From positions 102,482 to 166,481 of the forward strand of contig CAMYOD010000006.1 of assembly GCA_947259975.1 (NCBI GenBank): a stretch of DNA of 64,000 bases, given 5' to 3'. Position numbers and translations under genes: made by a program. Of the stretch, positions 35,424 through 44,976 are shown in pieces (positions within the stretch are counted from its first letter, which is position 1; every line of letters starts with the position of its first letter). The notes beneath the pieces were generated by a model. The model was not told the DNA's origin. It saw nothing but the letters and a program-made list of their open reading frames with translations, and made no database searches. The DNA comes from an uncultured Gammaproteobacteria bacterium. Its GTDB lineage: Bacteria; Pseudomonadota; Gammaproteobacteria; HyVt-429.

Positions 35424-35687
35424 ATGCGCACCAGGAACACATCTCGCTCGGGTCGCCTGCTTGCCACTGCGGCGGCGCTGGCTTTCTTGCAGGCCTGTGC
35501 GACGGGCGGGACGGAAACCCGTTCCACCGCGCAAATAGAGTGTCTGGGCGCGAACCAGTGTGCCGGCATGAGTGAATGCGCCACCGCGGCGCATGTCTGT
35601 GCCGGACACAACGACTGCAAGGGACAGGGTTGGGCGTACAAGGACCGCGAGCAGTGCCTGGCCGCCGGCGGCAAGGTGCTGCGTTAG
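35424..35687 (+). CDS. Cysteine-rich bufferin-like lipoprotein
   Basis: I start at MRTRNTSRSG (87 aa). A signal peptide leads to a lipobox LQAC. The mature protein carries spaced cysteines in a repeated pattern (ECLGANQC, MSEC, HVCAGHNDCKGQGW, QCLAAGG). This resembles the periplasmic bufferin-type metal-binding peptides (BufA2 type). The usual partners (DUF692 and DUF2063 maturation proteins) and a DoxX gene are not nearby. Metal binding is inference; modification by a partner encoded elsewhere is possible. Confidence 0.65.
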   Translation: MRTRNTSRSGRLLATAAALAFLQACATGGTETRSTAQIECLGANQCAGMSECATAAHVCAGHNDCKGQGWAYKDREQCLAAGGKVLR

Positions 35688-35721
35688 GCGTGGCGATGCA
35701 CGTGCGCGAACGACGTCGCGG

Positions 35722-36411
35722 TTAGGGAAAGCTGTACAGAAAACTGGCGGAGAAGAAATCGATATCGTCGTCGGTGGACAGACTGTCGCGCGACAGATCG
35801 AAATCGCCGTCGAAGCTGAGACGCTCCCACTCGAGGCGGAATGAGGCGTTCTCGGTGAAGTTCACCGCGCCGCCGAGTCCGATTGACACACCCGCGCCCG
35901 ACTCCGACACGCTTTCGCGTAAACCGAACGCCGGCGCGCTCGCTTCCAGATCCGCGTTCCAGTACAAAAGACCAGCCTTGCCGAACACGCTGCCGAAGTC
36001 ACCGACCGGAATCTGTGGCACGAGGGCCAGGGTCAATCCGCTGAGGTCGAGGCTGACATCCGCGCTGCCGAGGATTTCCGTATCCGCGGTGAGATCGCCA
36101 AGGGCCACGAAACCCCCTTCGAGCGCAAAGAACTTGCCAAAGTTAACGCCACCGAAGAACTTATAGCCGGTGTCGCTGGTATCGGCGTTGCAGATGAAAC
36201 CCTCGTCCACGCACAACTGCTCGATCTGTTCCTCGCCACCGTAATCGGCCTCGCCGATGCCGACGCCGATATAGCCACCCATGTCGGCAGACGCCGTGGC
36301 GACGGTGACCAGTAGCCACAGGGCAAGTACGCTCGTGATCGTATGCCGAGAGAAAATCGCCCTGCGAACGGGTTCACAGACAGGGACCGCGGAGATGTGT
36401 AGGCTGTTCAT
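35722..36411 (-). CDS. Outer-membrane beta-barrel protein
   Basis: The 229-aa protein has a signal-anchor region (SVLALWLLVTVATASA) followed by YIGVGIGEADYGG, FFGGVNFGKFFALEGGFVAL and a C-terminal strand ending in Phe-Pro (FLYSFP). The alternation and strand pattern fit an OmpA-type 8-stranded barrel. A pair of cysteines (QLCVDEGFIC) may form a disulfide in an outer loop. The first 20 residues may not be part of the protein; a start nearer the hydrophobic stretch is possible. Confidence 0.75.
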   Translation of the reverse strand: MNSLHISAVPVCEPVRRAIFSRHTITSVLALWLLVTVATASADMGGYIGVGIGEADYGGEEQIEQLCVDEGFICNADTSDTGYKFFGGVNFGKFFALEGGFVALGDLTADTEILGSADVSLDLSGLTLALVPQIPVGDFGSVFGKAGLLYWNADLEASAPAFGLRESVSESGAGVSIGLGGAVNFTENASFRLEWERLSFDGDFDLSRDSLSTDDDIDFFSASFLYSFP

Positions 36412-36492
36412 AGGTAATAATTATAGCGCGATCCGGCGATTTTACATATGCCCTGCGACCGCCGGCTCGCCCTTGTTTTGAGCGTGTAATCG

Positions 36493-36858
36493 GTGCCCCT
36501 GATTGAGCGTAGCGTCTTCCAGCCGCGCGGCCCGCACCGGCGCCGCTGGTTCTACGACGATTACTTCGATCTCATCGTCTGGCTGTCGCCGGCGGATGCG
36601 GTGGTCGGATTTCAGCTGTGCTACGACAAATCGGGGGCTGAGCATTCCCTGACCTGGCAGACAGGAGATGGTTTCCGCCATCACCAGATCGACGCCGGTG
36701 AGGCCAATCCGGCAAAGAACCAGTCACCTATATTGCTGACCGCCGACCGCCTCCCACCACACCAGCTGGTGGAACGATTCGCCATCGCTAGCTCTGCGAT
36801 GGACCACGCGTTGCGACGTTTTATCCTGCGACAGCTCGAGAAGATCGTTGATGCGTGA
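36493..36858 (+). CDS. Conserved hypothetical protein
   Basis: The 121-aa product begins at GTG and contains RRWFYDDYFDLIVWLSP and FQLCYDKSGAEHSLTW. I do not recognise a named domain; small proteins with this WFYDDYFDLIVW pattern occur in proteobacteria. It lacks a signal peptide. Codon use resembles the neighbours. Confidence 0.6.
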   Translation: MPLIERSVFQPRGPHRRRWFYDDYFDLIVWLSPADAVVGFQLCYDKSGAEHSLTWQTGDGFRHHQIDAGEANPAKNQSPILLTADRLPPHQLVERFAIASSAMDHALRRFILRQLEKIVDA

Positions 36859-36941
36859 TTTCACTGTCATACGCTGCCGAGTTGCAATTGCCGTAATGCG
36901 AGATAGACTGCGGTAACGATTCCCGAGTCAGGAGCAGGACA

Positions 36942-37148
36942 ATGTATTTGTTACATCGCACCAGCGGCGATCTGGTCGAAGTACTCGACGTCAGCGAAGC
37001 AATTGATCCCTGCAAGGATTCGCTTGGCGGCCGCTTTCATGCCGGCGAAGAGATCCAGGAGCCGGAGACCTTTGCCAAATCAGATCTTGTATTCCCGTCC
37101 GGTGAGGCCTTGCCCCGTTGTTGGCTGGATCCCGACTACAAGCGCTAG
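36942..37148 (+). CDS. Small conserved hypothetical protein
   Basis: The 68-aa protein (MYLLHRTSGDLVEVLDVSE) is acidic and has no signal peptide or recognised domain. A GGAG-like site (AGGACA) precedes the ATG. It may be co-transcribed with the 37184 gene, 35 bp downstream. Confidence 0.55.
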   Translation: MYLLHRTSGDLVEVLDVSEAIDPCKDSLGGRFHAGEEIQEPETFAKSDLVFPSGEALPRCWLDPDYKR

Positions 37149-37183
37149 TCTTGCCGTGCGATCCGGTATAGCGTCCGGCGTGT

Positions 37184-37540
37184 GTGATCATGGCGCTGCC
37201 TGAACTCGGTACGGCCGTGCCCAAGCGGCGCTATCAGATCGGATCCGATATGGCGGTTTTGTTGGGCGATATCGAGAGCAAAGGCGACGTTCATTACCGT
37301 TACGTGCTCGCACTGTTGCGCGCGGGGCAGCCGGAACCCACGTTCTATGTCACCGCCGAGCGCGGCGCCAAAGAGCCGGCAGGAGTACCGCTTGATCTTT
37401 GTATCTACACGGCGGAGGGCGGTCGCGAGCAGATTGATGCGTCGAAGGAGTGGCGCAAGATCGACCATTTCGCCGACCGTGCGCTGGAGCTGGCCATTGC
37501 GCGCCATGGCTTAAACGCGCAGCCGCAGCGCCTGATGTGA
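37184..37540 (+). CDS. Conserved hypothetical protein
   Basis: The 118-aa protein includes RRYQIGSDMAVLLGDIESKG and a middle TFYVTAERGA strand. No domain is recognised. The GTG at 37184 or the ATG two codons later could start it. It precedes the broken antiporter gene by 40 bp. Confidence 0.55.
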   Translation: MIMALPELGTAVPKRRYQIGSDMAVLLGDIESKGDVHYRYVLALLRAGQPEPTFYVTAERGAKEPAGVPLDLCIYTAEGGREQIDASKEWRKIDHFADRALELAIARHGLNAQPQRLM

Positions 37541-37580
37541 TCCCGCGGAAATCGGTTGCACAGACAGGAATAGAGATGTC

Positions 37581-38695
37581 GTGGAACTTCTGAACGTCGC
37601 TGCCGCCCTGATAACACTCGCGGCGGTCTTTAGCTTCATCAATCACCGTTTCATCAAATTGCCGACTACCATCGGGCTGATGTTGATCGCCCTGATCATG
37701 TCGCTTTGCCTGATCGGCCTGGACCAGGCCGGATTCACGGCGATCTCGGACTTCGCCGAGTCCATGGTGGCAGCGGTGGATTTCGATATCACCTTGCTCT
37801 ACGGCATGTTGAGTTTCCTGTTATTCGCGGGCGCCCTGCACGTAGACATCAGTGATCTGGCAAAACAGAAATGGGTGATCGCCAGCCTGGCGAGCGTGGG
37901 CCTGATCTTATCCACCTTTCTGGTCGGCTCGATCATGTGGTTCGTGTTCGAACTACTCGGCCTTGCGATACCGTATATCTACTGCCTGCTGTTCGGTGCC
38001 CTCATCTCGCCGACGGACCCGATTGCGGTGCTCTCCATACTCAAGCAGATATGGCGGCAAGTGACGTGCTCGGACTGTTTGCGGTGGAAGCCATCGGTGG
38101 CGCGGTGTTCGGTCTGGCGATCGGTTATGTGGCCTACCAGATGTTGCAGCGTGTAGACAGTTACCAGGTCGAGGTGCTCATCACGTTGGCCCTGGTGATG
38201 GGTGGCTACGCGCTGGCGCACAAGATCCATGTCTCCGGCCCCATCGCGATGGTCGTGGCCGGTTTGTTGATTGGTAACCATGGGCGCAGTTTTGCGATGT
38301 CCGAGCGTACCCGCGAGCATCTCGATACCTTCTGGGAGCTGGTGGACGAAATACTGAATGCAGTATTGTTCGTGTTGATTGGACTCGAGGTGATCGTCCT
38401 TGCCTTCACCGGCAGCTACTTCATTGCCGGTCTGCTTGGCATCGCGATCGTTCTCGTCGCACGATTCGTGAGTGTCGGACTGCCGATCAGCGTCCTGCGT
38501 CTGCGGCGTGAATTCAGCGAGAATGTGGTGCGCGTGCTGACCTGGGGCGGCCTGCGTGGTGGCATTTCCATCGCGCTCGCCTTGTCGTTACCGCAAGGCG
38601 AGAACCGCGATGTGCTGGTGGCGGTGACTTATGTAATCGTGGTGTTCTCGATCCTGGTCCAGGGGCTGACCATCGGGCGCCTGATACAACGCTAG
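37581..38695 (+). pseudogene. NhaP-type Na+/H+ antiporter (CPA1), internal deletion and frameshift
   Basis: Two ORFs in different frames together cover a CPA1 antiporter. The first (from 37581) runs through ALISPTDPIAVLSILKQ; the second resumes near 38052 at ASDVLGLFAVEAIGGAVFG and continues to GRLIQR. Between these points intact relatives carry roughly 35-40 residues, including the conserved GESLFNDGVGVVVF motif. That block is missing here and the frame is shifted. The asparagine-aspartate pair in it is part of the ion site, so the product should be inactive. Both halves are otherwise well conserved, suggesting a recent loss; assembly error is the alternative. Confidence 0.8.
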
Positions 38696-38838
38696 TTTGC
38701 GTTTCCGCTCTGCACGGCCACGGCGCGGGCCAGTTCAAATCCCCAGATATCCTTCAGGAGATGCGCCAGCAGGGCCTCGTATTCTCTGCTCGCCGCTGAC
38801 CACGCCCCTACCGCCGCCGCCGGCGGGTCGCCGATGAA
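38692..38838 (-). pseudogene. Possible gene remnant, 48 codons without a start
   Basis: On the minus strand a frame bounded by stops encodes a coding-like peptide ending LLKDIWGFELARAVAVQSGNAN. It has no start codon and overlaps the antiporter's stop. It may be the tail of a deleted gene. I cannot name the parent family, and chance is possible. Confidence 0.25.
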
Positions 38839-38850
38839 CTAAGGAATACA

Positions 38851-38891
38851 AATGAGAACGATTTGCATTTATCAATTAGCCCCGTTAGAAT
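38851..38891 (+). promoter_or_regulatory. Fur-box-overlapped promoter of iron transporter
   Basis: AATGAGAACGATTTGCATT (38851-38869) resembles a Fur box. It overlaps the -35 element TTGCAT (38863-38868), which is 17 bp from TAGAAT (38886-38891). Fur-Fe binding would therefore block polymerase. The downstream gene is an iron-binding transport protein, which supports the assignment. Confidence 0.7.
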
Positions 38892-38978
38892 CCCGCGGCT
38901 CACGCCGCGCACGTCAGGACCGCGTGGCACCCATTATCTGTGTGTTTAACGTAACGTAGTCATCAGACAGGTCGGACA

Positions 38979-39968
38979 ATGAAATTCAATCTCCCGCTTC
39001 TTTTCCTTATCGTTTTTGCAACCCCGGTCGCGGCCGACGAGCTCGTGGTCTATTCCGCGCGTAACGAACAATTGATCAAGCCTTTGTTCGACGCCTATAC
39101 GGCCGAGACCGGCACCGAAATCAAATTTATCACCGACAAGGCGGGCCCACTGCTGGCGCGTCTGAAGGCGGAGGGCGCGGGTACCCGCGCCGATCTGCTA
39201 CTCACCGTGGATGCGGGAAACTTGTGGAAGGCGGCACAGGACGGTGTGTTGACGTCGGTACGTTCCAATACCCTGGATCAGAACATTCCGTCTCATCTGC
39301 GTGACCCGGACGGCAAATGGTTTGGGCTGTCAGTACGCGCGCGCACCATCGTCTACAGCACCGAGCGGGTCAAACCCGGCGAATTATCCACCTACGAAGC
39401 ACTGGCCGAGCCGCAGTGGAAAGGTCGTTTGTGTCTGCGCACCTCGAAGAAGGTCTATAACCAATCTTTGATCGCCACCATGATTGCGCGCCATGGTGCG
39501 GACGCAACCCGAAAGGTCGTCGAAGGCTGGATCGCAAACCTGGCGACCAGCGTATTCTCCAATGACACCAAGGTAATGCAGGCCATTGCCGCGGGTCAAT
39601 GCGATGTCGGTATCGTCAACACCTATTACTTCGGTCGGTTGCTGAAAAAAGACCCCAAGCTTGCGCTTGCACTGTTCTGGCCTAATCAGGACGCCGGTGG
39701 TGTACACGTCAATGTATCCGGTGCCGGCATTGTGCGTCATGCAAAGCATGCCGACGCGGCGCAAAAATTTCTCGAGTGGTTGAGTGAGGAAAAGGCGCAA
39801 CGCATGTTCGCGGATGGAAATCTGGAATATCCCGCCAATCCCAATGTCGAGGCCCATGCAACCGTCAAGACCTGGGGTGATTTCAAACAGGATGCAACCA
39901 ATCTCTCGGCAGCGGGGCGGCTGCAAGTCGAGGCCATCAAATTGATGGATCAAGCAGGTTATAAATAA
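38979..39968 (+). CDS. fbpA: Fe(III) ABC transporter periplasmic binding protein
   Basis: The 329-aa protein has a signal peptide (MKFNLPLLFLIVFATPVAA) and the FbpA/FutA fold: ELVVYSARNEQL, TRADLLLTVDAGNLWKA and the tyrosine pair in VNTYYFGRLL that binds ferric iron. It delivers iron to the permease encoded 52 bp downstream. A Fur-type promoter lies upstream, so expression should rise in iron shortage. Confidence 0.93.
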   Translation: MKFNLPLLFLIVFATPVAADELVVYSARNEQLIKPLFDAYTAETGTEIKFITDKAGPLLARLKAEGAGTRADLLLTVDAGNLWKAAQDGVLTSVRSNTLDQNIPSHLRDPDGKWFGLSVRARTIVYSTERVKPGELSTYEALAEPQWKGRLCLRTSKKVYNQSLIATMIARHGADATRKVVEGWIANLATSVFSNDTKVMQAIAAGQCDVGIVNTYYFGRLLKKDPKLALALFWPNQDAGGVHVNVSGAGIVRHAKHADAAQKFLEWLSEEKAQRMFADGNLEYPANPNVEAHATVKTWGDFKQDATNLSAAGRLQVEAIKLMDQAGYK

Positions 39969-40020
39969 GCTGTAATACACTCCCGGTAAAGCAAACCGAT
40001 TTCGTGCAAGGTCTGATGCT

Positions 40021-41682
40021 ATGAGTAGTACATCGGCCATGGCGACACCGTCGCCGGGCATCGGCGAGTGGTTGGATGTAAACGTCGGGCTCTGGCGGCT
40101 GGCCAGTTTTATGGTCGCCGCCATCGTCGCCGCGCCCTTATTGGTGCTCGCCTCCGCCTGGTTAGTGCCCAGCTCGGAACTCTGGGCTCATCTCGCTGAT
40201 ACCGTATTGCTCGGTCTGATTCGCAACACCCTCGTGCTGACGATCAGCGTCGGTTTGGGGGTAACGGTGATCGGTACCGGCCTCGCCTGGCTCACCGCCA
40301 TGTGTGAGTTTCCGGGGCGTCGCGTCTTTGACTGGGCCTTGATGTTGCCATTGGCTGTGCCCGCCTATGTGCTCGCCTTCGTGATGATCGGTCTGCTCGA
40401 TTTCAGCGGACCGGTGCAGTCCTGGCTGCGAGGCGTCTTCGGCAAGGATGTATGGTTTCCGCCAATCAGGTCGGAAGGCGGCGTGATCCTGGTTATGGTG
40501 CTGGCGTTTTATCCTTACGTCTACATGCTCGCGCGCGCAGCATTTCTGAGTCAGGGACGCAGCATGTTGGAAACCGGACGTTTGTTCGGCTTGAGCCCGG
40601 CCCGATCCTTCATGCGCGTCACCTTGCCGATGGCGAGGCCCGCCATCGCTGCCGGTGTCGCGCTCGCGCTGATGGAGACGCTGGCGGATTTCGGTGCCGT
40701 GTCCGTATTCAATTACGACACATTCACGACTGCGATTTACAAGGCGTGGTTTGGTTTTTTTAACCTGAATGTGGCGGCACAACTTGCAACGGTGTTGTTG
40801 TTGTTTGTCGCTGTCGCACTTTACGCGGAGCGCCGCTTGCGTGGCGATGCCCGTTACCATGTAAGCCTCAAGGTTGCGCGGGATGTGCCGTATCAACTCC
40901 GCGGCGGCAAGGCGGTTATGGCGTTTTCCGTTTCCGCGCTGGTCGTGGGCGTCGCCTTTGTGATTCCGCTCATACAGCTGGCGCTGTGGGGCCTTTCGGT
41001 TGCCGCCGAGGAGATCGACGCGCGTTATCTGCGATTTCTTGGTAATACCCTGGCCCTCGGCGCGTTGGCGGCGTTGGTGACCACCATCGCCGCGCTGTTG
41101 CTTTCCTACACCTACCGTTTGCGCCCGGATCGAATTACCCAGGGCGCGGTGCGTACGGCGACACTGGGCTATGCCTTGCCCGGATCCGTGCTGGCGGTGG
41201 GCGTGATGATTTCCTTCGTCTGGCTGGATGCGCGGATTGCATCCATCAGCCTGCATATGCTCGACGTGACCGTCGGGCCGTTGTTGACCGGCACGGTGGT
41301 CGCCTTGATTCTCGCCTATGCGGTGCGCTTCCTGGCAGTCGCCTACGGACCCGTCGACAGCGCCTTCGAACGCATTCGGCCGTCGGTCCTGCAAGTGGCC
41401 CGCTGCCTGGGTGCGGGCAATATGGCGATCCTGCGACGAATTTCCATTCCCATGTTGCGGACCGGTCTCGTCAGCGCCTTGCTTCTGGTCTTCGTCGAAG
41501 TGATGAAGGAGATGCCGGCGACGTTACTGCTGCGGCCCTTCGGATGGACCACCCTGGCGACACGAATATTCGAACTGACCTCCGAGGGGGAATGGGAGCG
41601 GGCCGCGTTGCCGGCGGTCACGCTGGTGCTGGCCGGGCTGATACCCGTGGTGCTATTGGTGCGGCGCACCGCACCACGGTAG
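40021..41682 (+). CDS. fbpB: Fe(III) ABC transporter permease (FbpB-like)
   Basis: The 553-aa inner-membrane protein is a fused two-domain permease with about 12 hydrophobic segments. Each half carries an ATPase-docking EAA-like loop (LFGLSPARSFMRVTLPMARPAI and CLGAGNMAILRRISIPMLR). It pairs with the binding protein upstream. The ATPase gene (fbpC) expected next is absent; the glycine operon begins instead. Confidence 0.92.
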   Translation: MSSTSAMATPSPGIGEWLDVNVGLWRLASFMVAAIVAAPLLVLASAWLVPSSELWAHLADTVLLGLIRNTLVLTISVGLGVTVIGTGLAWLTAMCEFPGRRVFDWALMLPLAVPAYVLAFVMIGLLDFSGPVQSWLRGVFGKDVWFPPIRSEGGVILVMVLAFYPYVYMLARAAFLSQGRSMLETGRLFGLSPARSFMRVTLPMARPAIAAGVALALMETLADFGAVSVFNYDTFTTAIYKAWFGFFNLNVAAQLATVLLLFVAVALYAERRLRGDARYHVSLKVARDVPYQLRGGKAVMAFSVSALVVGVAFVIPLIQLALWGLSVAAEEIDARYLRFLGNTLALGALAALVTTIAALLLSYTYRLRPDRITQGAVRTATLGYALPGSVLAVGVMISFVWLDARIASISLHMLDVTVGPLLTGTVVALILAYAVRFLAVAYGPVDSAFERIRPSVLQVARCLGAGNMAILRRISIPMLRTGLVSALLLVFVEVMKEMPATLLLRPFGWTTLATRIFELTSEGEWERAALPAVTLVLAGLIPVVLLVRRTAPR

Positions 41683-41727
41683 CCGGGTGCCCGGCCGACG
41701 TGTTCGCAGGCTGTGCCATACCTTGCC

Positions 41728-41756
41728 TTGGATTCGGCCCGGCGAGAGAGTATATT
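41728..41756 (+). promoter_or_regulatory. Promoter of the glycine cleavage operon
   Basis: TTGGAT (41728-41733) and TATATT (41751-41756) are spaced by 17 bp, placing transcription start at the beginning of the glycine riboswitch. Confidence 0.65.
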
Positions 41757-41945
41757 CAGCCCTCGACTTTCGCCCTGGGGGAGAGACCGGCCGCAGCCGG
41801 CGCCGAAGGCGCAACCCACCCAGAATCGCTCAGGCAAAAGGACCGCAGGGCTAGTGTCGACTCTGGAGAGAGGTTGCCTTGTAACGGCATGGCAACCCAC
41901 CGAAGGGGCTCAAGCTCTCAGGTTACCGGACAGAGGGGTGGTGGA
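41757..41945 (+). promoter_or_regulatory. Tandem glycine riboswitch
   Basis: Two aptamers are visible. The first has GGGGGAGAGACCGG, GCCGAAGGCGCAACCCACC and CAGGCAAAAGGACCGCAGGG. The second has TCTGGAGAGAGGTTGCC, ACCCACCGAAGGGGC and TCTCAGGTTACCGGACAGAGGGG. The paired ends AGCCCT / AGGGCT close aptamer 1. This is the classic gcvT riboswitch, which usually turns expression on when glycine is high. gcvT follows 42 bp later. Confidence 0.93.
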
Positions 41946-41987
41946 TGATTCCATCGCCCTTTTTCGTTTGGGATCCAATTTCTTCTA

Positions 41988-43100
41988 GTGAGCGCATCCA
42001 GTATGGCGCACAAGACGCCCCTTTACGACAAGCATATCGAGCATGGCGGCAAGATAGTCGATTTCGCCGGCTGGGAAATGCCCATCCACTACGGTTCCCA
42101 AATCGAGGAGCATCACCAGGTGCGACGTGACGCCGGTATGTTCGACGTTTCGCACATGACGGTTGTGGATCTTAAGGGCGCCCAGGTGGGCGACTTTCTC
42201 AAGCTCTTGCTTGCCAACAACGTCGATAAGCTGGGCACGGAAGGCAAGGCACTTTACTCGTGCATGCTCAATGCCAAGGGCGGCGTCATCGATGATCTCA
42301 TCGTCTATTACATGAACGACGAGTTCTTCCGCGTTGTGGTCAACGCCGCGACACGGGACAAGGACATGGCCTGGATCGAAACGACCGCCCGGGAAATGGG
42401 CGGGGTGACCGTGACTGAGCGCGCCGATCTGGCAATGATCGCCGTGCAGGGTCCGAAGGCGCGTGAAAAAGCCTTTACTGCCCTGGGCGACGGCATACGT
42501 GTCGTTGCCGAGCCCTTGAAGCCGTTTACCGCCGCCAGCGTCGGTGAGTTGTTCGTCGCCCGTACCGGCTATACCGGAGAGGACGGCTTTGAAATCATGC
42601 TGCCCGGCAAGGCCGCCGCCTTTACCTGGCAGATGCTGTTCGACGCCGGTGTGGCCCCCTGCGGCCTGGGTGCCCGCGATACGCTGCGGCTCGAGGCGGG
42701 CATGAATCTCTACGGCACCGACATGGATGAGACGACGACACCACTGGAATCCGGCCTGGGCTGGACGGTGGCGTGGGAGCCGGAGGCGCGCAATTTCATT
42801 GGTCGTAGCGCGCTGGAGGCACAGCGGGACGCCGGGCTCGAACGCAAGTTTGTCGGGCTGGTGCTCGACGGCAAGGGCGTGTTGCGAGGCCATCAACAGG
42901 TGACCTTCGATGGTCTTGGCGAGGGTGAGACCACGAGCGGCACATTCTCGCCCACACTGGGCCGGGCAATCGCATTGGCACGGGTGCCGGTGGGGGTCAA
43001 AATAGGCGATTCCTGCCAGGTGGATATACGCGGCCGGTCCGTCGACGCGCATATCGTTAAGTACCCGTTCGTACGCAAGGGCAAGAGCTGTATTGATTAA
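41988..43100 (+). CDS. gcvT: Glycine cleavage system T protein
   Basis: The aminomethyltransferase transfers the methylene group to tetrahydrofolate. The 370-aa protein shows [20 protein letters not shown] and [16 protein letters not shown] at 41988 or an ATG five codons later may start it. It is the first gene under the glycine riboswitch. Confidence 0.96.
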   Translation: MSASSMAHKTPLYDKHIEHGGKIVDFAGWEMPIHYGSQIEEHHQVRRDAGMFDVSHMTVVDLKGAQVGDFLKLLLANNVDKLGTEGKALYSCMLNAKGGVIDDLIVYYMNDEFFRVVVNAATRDKDMAWIETTAREMGGVTVTERADLAMIAVQGPKAREKAFTALGDGIRVVAEPLKPFTAASVGELFVARTGYTGEDGFEIMLPGKAAAFTWQMLFDAGVAPCGLGARDTLRLEAGMNLYGTDMDETTTPLESGLGWTVAWEPEARNFIGRSALEAQRDAGLERKFVGLVLDGKGVLRGHQQVTFDGLGEGETTSGTFSPTLGRAIALARVPVGVKIGDSCQVDIRGRSVDAHIVKYPFVRKGKSCID

Positions 43101-43117
43101 AGGGGGCTGAACAGAAA

Positions 43118-43510
43118 ATGAGTAATATGCCGGATAATCTTCGTTATTCGAAGAGTCACGAGTGGGCAAAACAATTACCCGATGGCAGTATCGAGATCGG
43201 GATTACCGATCATGCCCAGGATCTGATGGGCGACATGGTCTATGTGGAGCTGCCGGAGGTAGGTGCGCAATTATCCGCAGGCAAAGAATGCGCAGTGGTT
43301 GAATCGGTCAAGGCCGCTTCGGATGTATATGCGCCCATAAGCGGTGAGGTCGTTGCGGTGAACACGGAACTTGCCGATTCACCGGAGCTGGCGAATCAAG
43401 CCCCCTATGAGGCCGGTTGGATGTTTCGCGTCAAGCCGGACAATAGCGCTGACATCGAAGCCTTGCTCGACGTGGCCGCCTATCGAGAGGTTATCGCGGC
43501 CGAGGCGTAA
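43118..43510 (+). CDS. gcvH: Glycine cleavage system H protein
   Basis: The 130-aa lipoyl carrier has Lys65 in [19 protein letters not shown] as the lipoylation site and an N-terminal YSKSHEWAK. It shuttles the aminomethyl group from the P protein to the T protein. It follows gcvT by 17 bp. Confidence 0.97.
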   Translation: MSNMPDNLRYSKSHEWAKQLPDGSIEIGITDHAQDLMGDMVYVELPEVGAQLSAGKECAVVESVKAASDVYAPISGEVVAVNTELADSPELANQAPYEAGWMFRVKPDNSADIEALLDVAAYREVIAAEA

Positions 43511-43557
43511 CGAACTCGTGCCGTCATCGCTTATCACGCTGTTTTAGAGAAATCCAA

Positions 43558-44946
43558 GTGCCATTCATACCACACACTGATGCAGACATCGCCGCCATGT
43601 TGGCGGCAATCGGCGCCGCGTCTATCGATGAGTTATTCGATGAGATTCCTGCCGAGCTGCGCGTCGGCGGACTCAGCGCGGTTCCCGCAGGTCTGACCGA
43701 GATGGAAATCAGCCGCCTGATGCAGGAGCGCGCCGAGCAAGATGGTCGTTACCTGAATTTCATCGGCGCCGGTGCCTACGAACATCATATTCCCGCGGCG
43801 GTTTGGGAGATCACCACCCGTGGAGAATTCTACAGTGCCTATACGCCATATCAGGCCGAAGCCAGTCAGGGCACCCTGCAGTTGCTGTACGAATTCCAGA
43901 CCATGATATCGAGCCTGACCGCCATGGATGTGTCCAACACGTCCATGTATGAGGGCGGATCCGCGTTGGCGGAAGCGGTGCTGATGGCGGTACGCAGCCA
44001 CAAAAAGTCACGCCGTATTCTGATGCCGGCGACGGTGCATCCGGTATACCGGAGCGTGGTCAAAAGCATTGTGCACAACCAGGGCATCGAATTGGTGGAA
44101 CTCCCCTATTGTACGGACGGCGGTAACGTCCTGCTGGAATCACTGCACACGTACGCCGACACGGAGTTTGCCGCCCTGGTTATCCCGCAACCGAACTTTT
44201 TCGGCGTGCTGGAAGAAGTCGACGAGCTGACTGACTGGGCGCACGCCAACGGCGGACTGGTCATTGGCCTGGTGAACCCGGTTTCCCTGGGCCTGCTAAA
44301 GCCGCCGGGCCAATGGGGTGACGAAGGCGCAGACATCGTCGCCGGCGAAGGTCAGCCCCTGGGCGCACCCTTGTCCTCGGGCGGCCCTTATTTCGGCTTT
44401 ATGTGCTGCAAGCAGAAGTATGTGCGCCAGATGCCGGGCCGCATCGTCGGCCGTACCGTGGATCTGGACGGCAAGCCGGGCTACACGCTGACCCTGCAGG
44501 CCCGTGAGCAGCACATCCGTCGCTCCAAGGCCACATCCAACATCTGTACCAACCAGGGCCTGCTGGTGACCGCCGCGACCATTCACATGGCCCTGCTGGG
44601 ACCGGACGGCATCGAACGCGTCGCGCGCCAGTCCCATGCGCGAACCCTGGAGTTGATCGATAAACTGACGGCCATCGAAGGGGTCGAACGCATGTTCGAC
44701 CGCCCGGTGTTCAACGAGTGCGTTTTGCGCCTTAGTCAGTCCGCGATCGATACTCTGCGCGCACTGGAAGCCGAAGGCATCATCGGCGGTTATAACCTCA
44801 ATCGTTACTACCCGGAGTTCGGCGACGCGATCCTGGTTTGTGCCACCGAGACACGCACCCATGAAGACATCGATAACTACGCCATGCATATGGAACGGAT
44901 CATCGGCGCACGCCGTCTGGATCCACCCTGTGCGCAGAAGGCGTGA
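43558..44946 (+). CDS. gcvPA: Glycine dehydrogenase (decarboxylating) subunit 1
   Basis: The 462-aa subunit is the N-terminal half of the split P protein ([35 protein letters not shown]). It forms a heterotetramer with GcvPB and decarboxylates glycine. Split P proteins are common in Firmicutes, archaea and some deep gammaproteobacteria. The GTG start has a modest ribosome site. Confidence 0.95.
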   Translation: MPFIPHTDADIAAMLAAIGAASIDELFDEIPAELRVGGLSAVPAGLTEMEISRLMQERAEQDGRYLNFIGAGAYEHHIPAAVWEITTRGEFYSAYTPYQAEASQGTLQLLYEFQTMISSLTAMDVSNTSMYEGGSALAEAVLMAVRSHKKSRRILMPATVHPVYRSVVKSIVHNQGIELVELPYCTDGGNVLLESLHTYADTEFAALVIPQPNFFGVLEEVDELTDWAHANGGLVIGLVNPVSLGLLKPPGQWGDEGADIVAGEGQPLGAPLSSGGPYFGFMCCKQKYVRQMPGRIVGRTVDLDGKPGYTLTLQAREQHIRRSKATSNICTNQGLLVTAATIHMALLGPDGIERVARQSHARTLELIDKLTAIEGVERMFDRPVFNECVLRLSQSAIDTLRALEAEGIIGGYNLNRYYPEFGDAILVCATETRTHEDIDNYAMHMERIIGARRLDPPCAQKA

Positions 44947-44976
44947 TCCCAAGGCGAGGAAAACAGGAGAACTGAG

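Noticed and set aside
40162-41394. 410-aa minus-strand ORF
   Set aside because: It is antisense to the clearly recognisable iron permease and rich in His, Gln and Arg, as expected of a shadow frame.
41985-43169. 394-aa minus-strand ORF
   Set aside because: It lies fully antisense to gcvT, whose motifs are certain.
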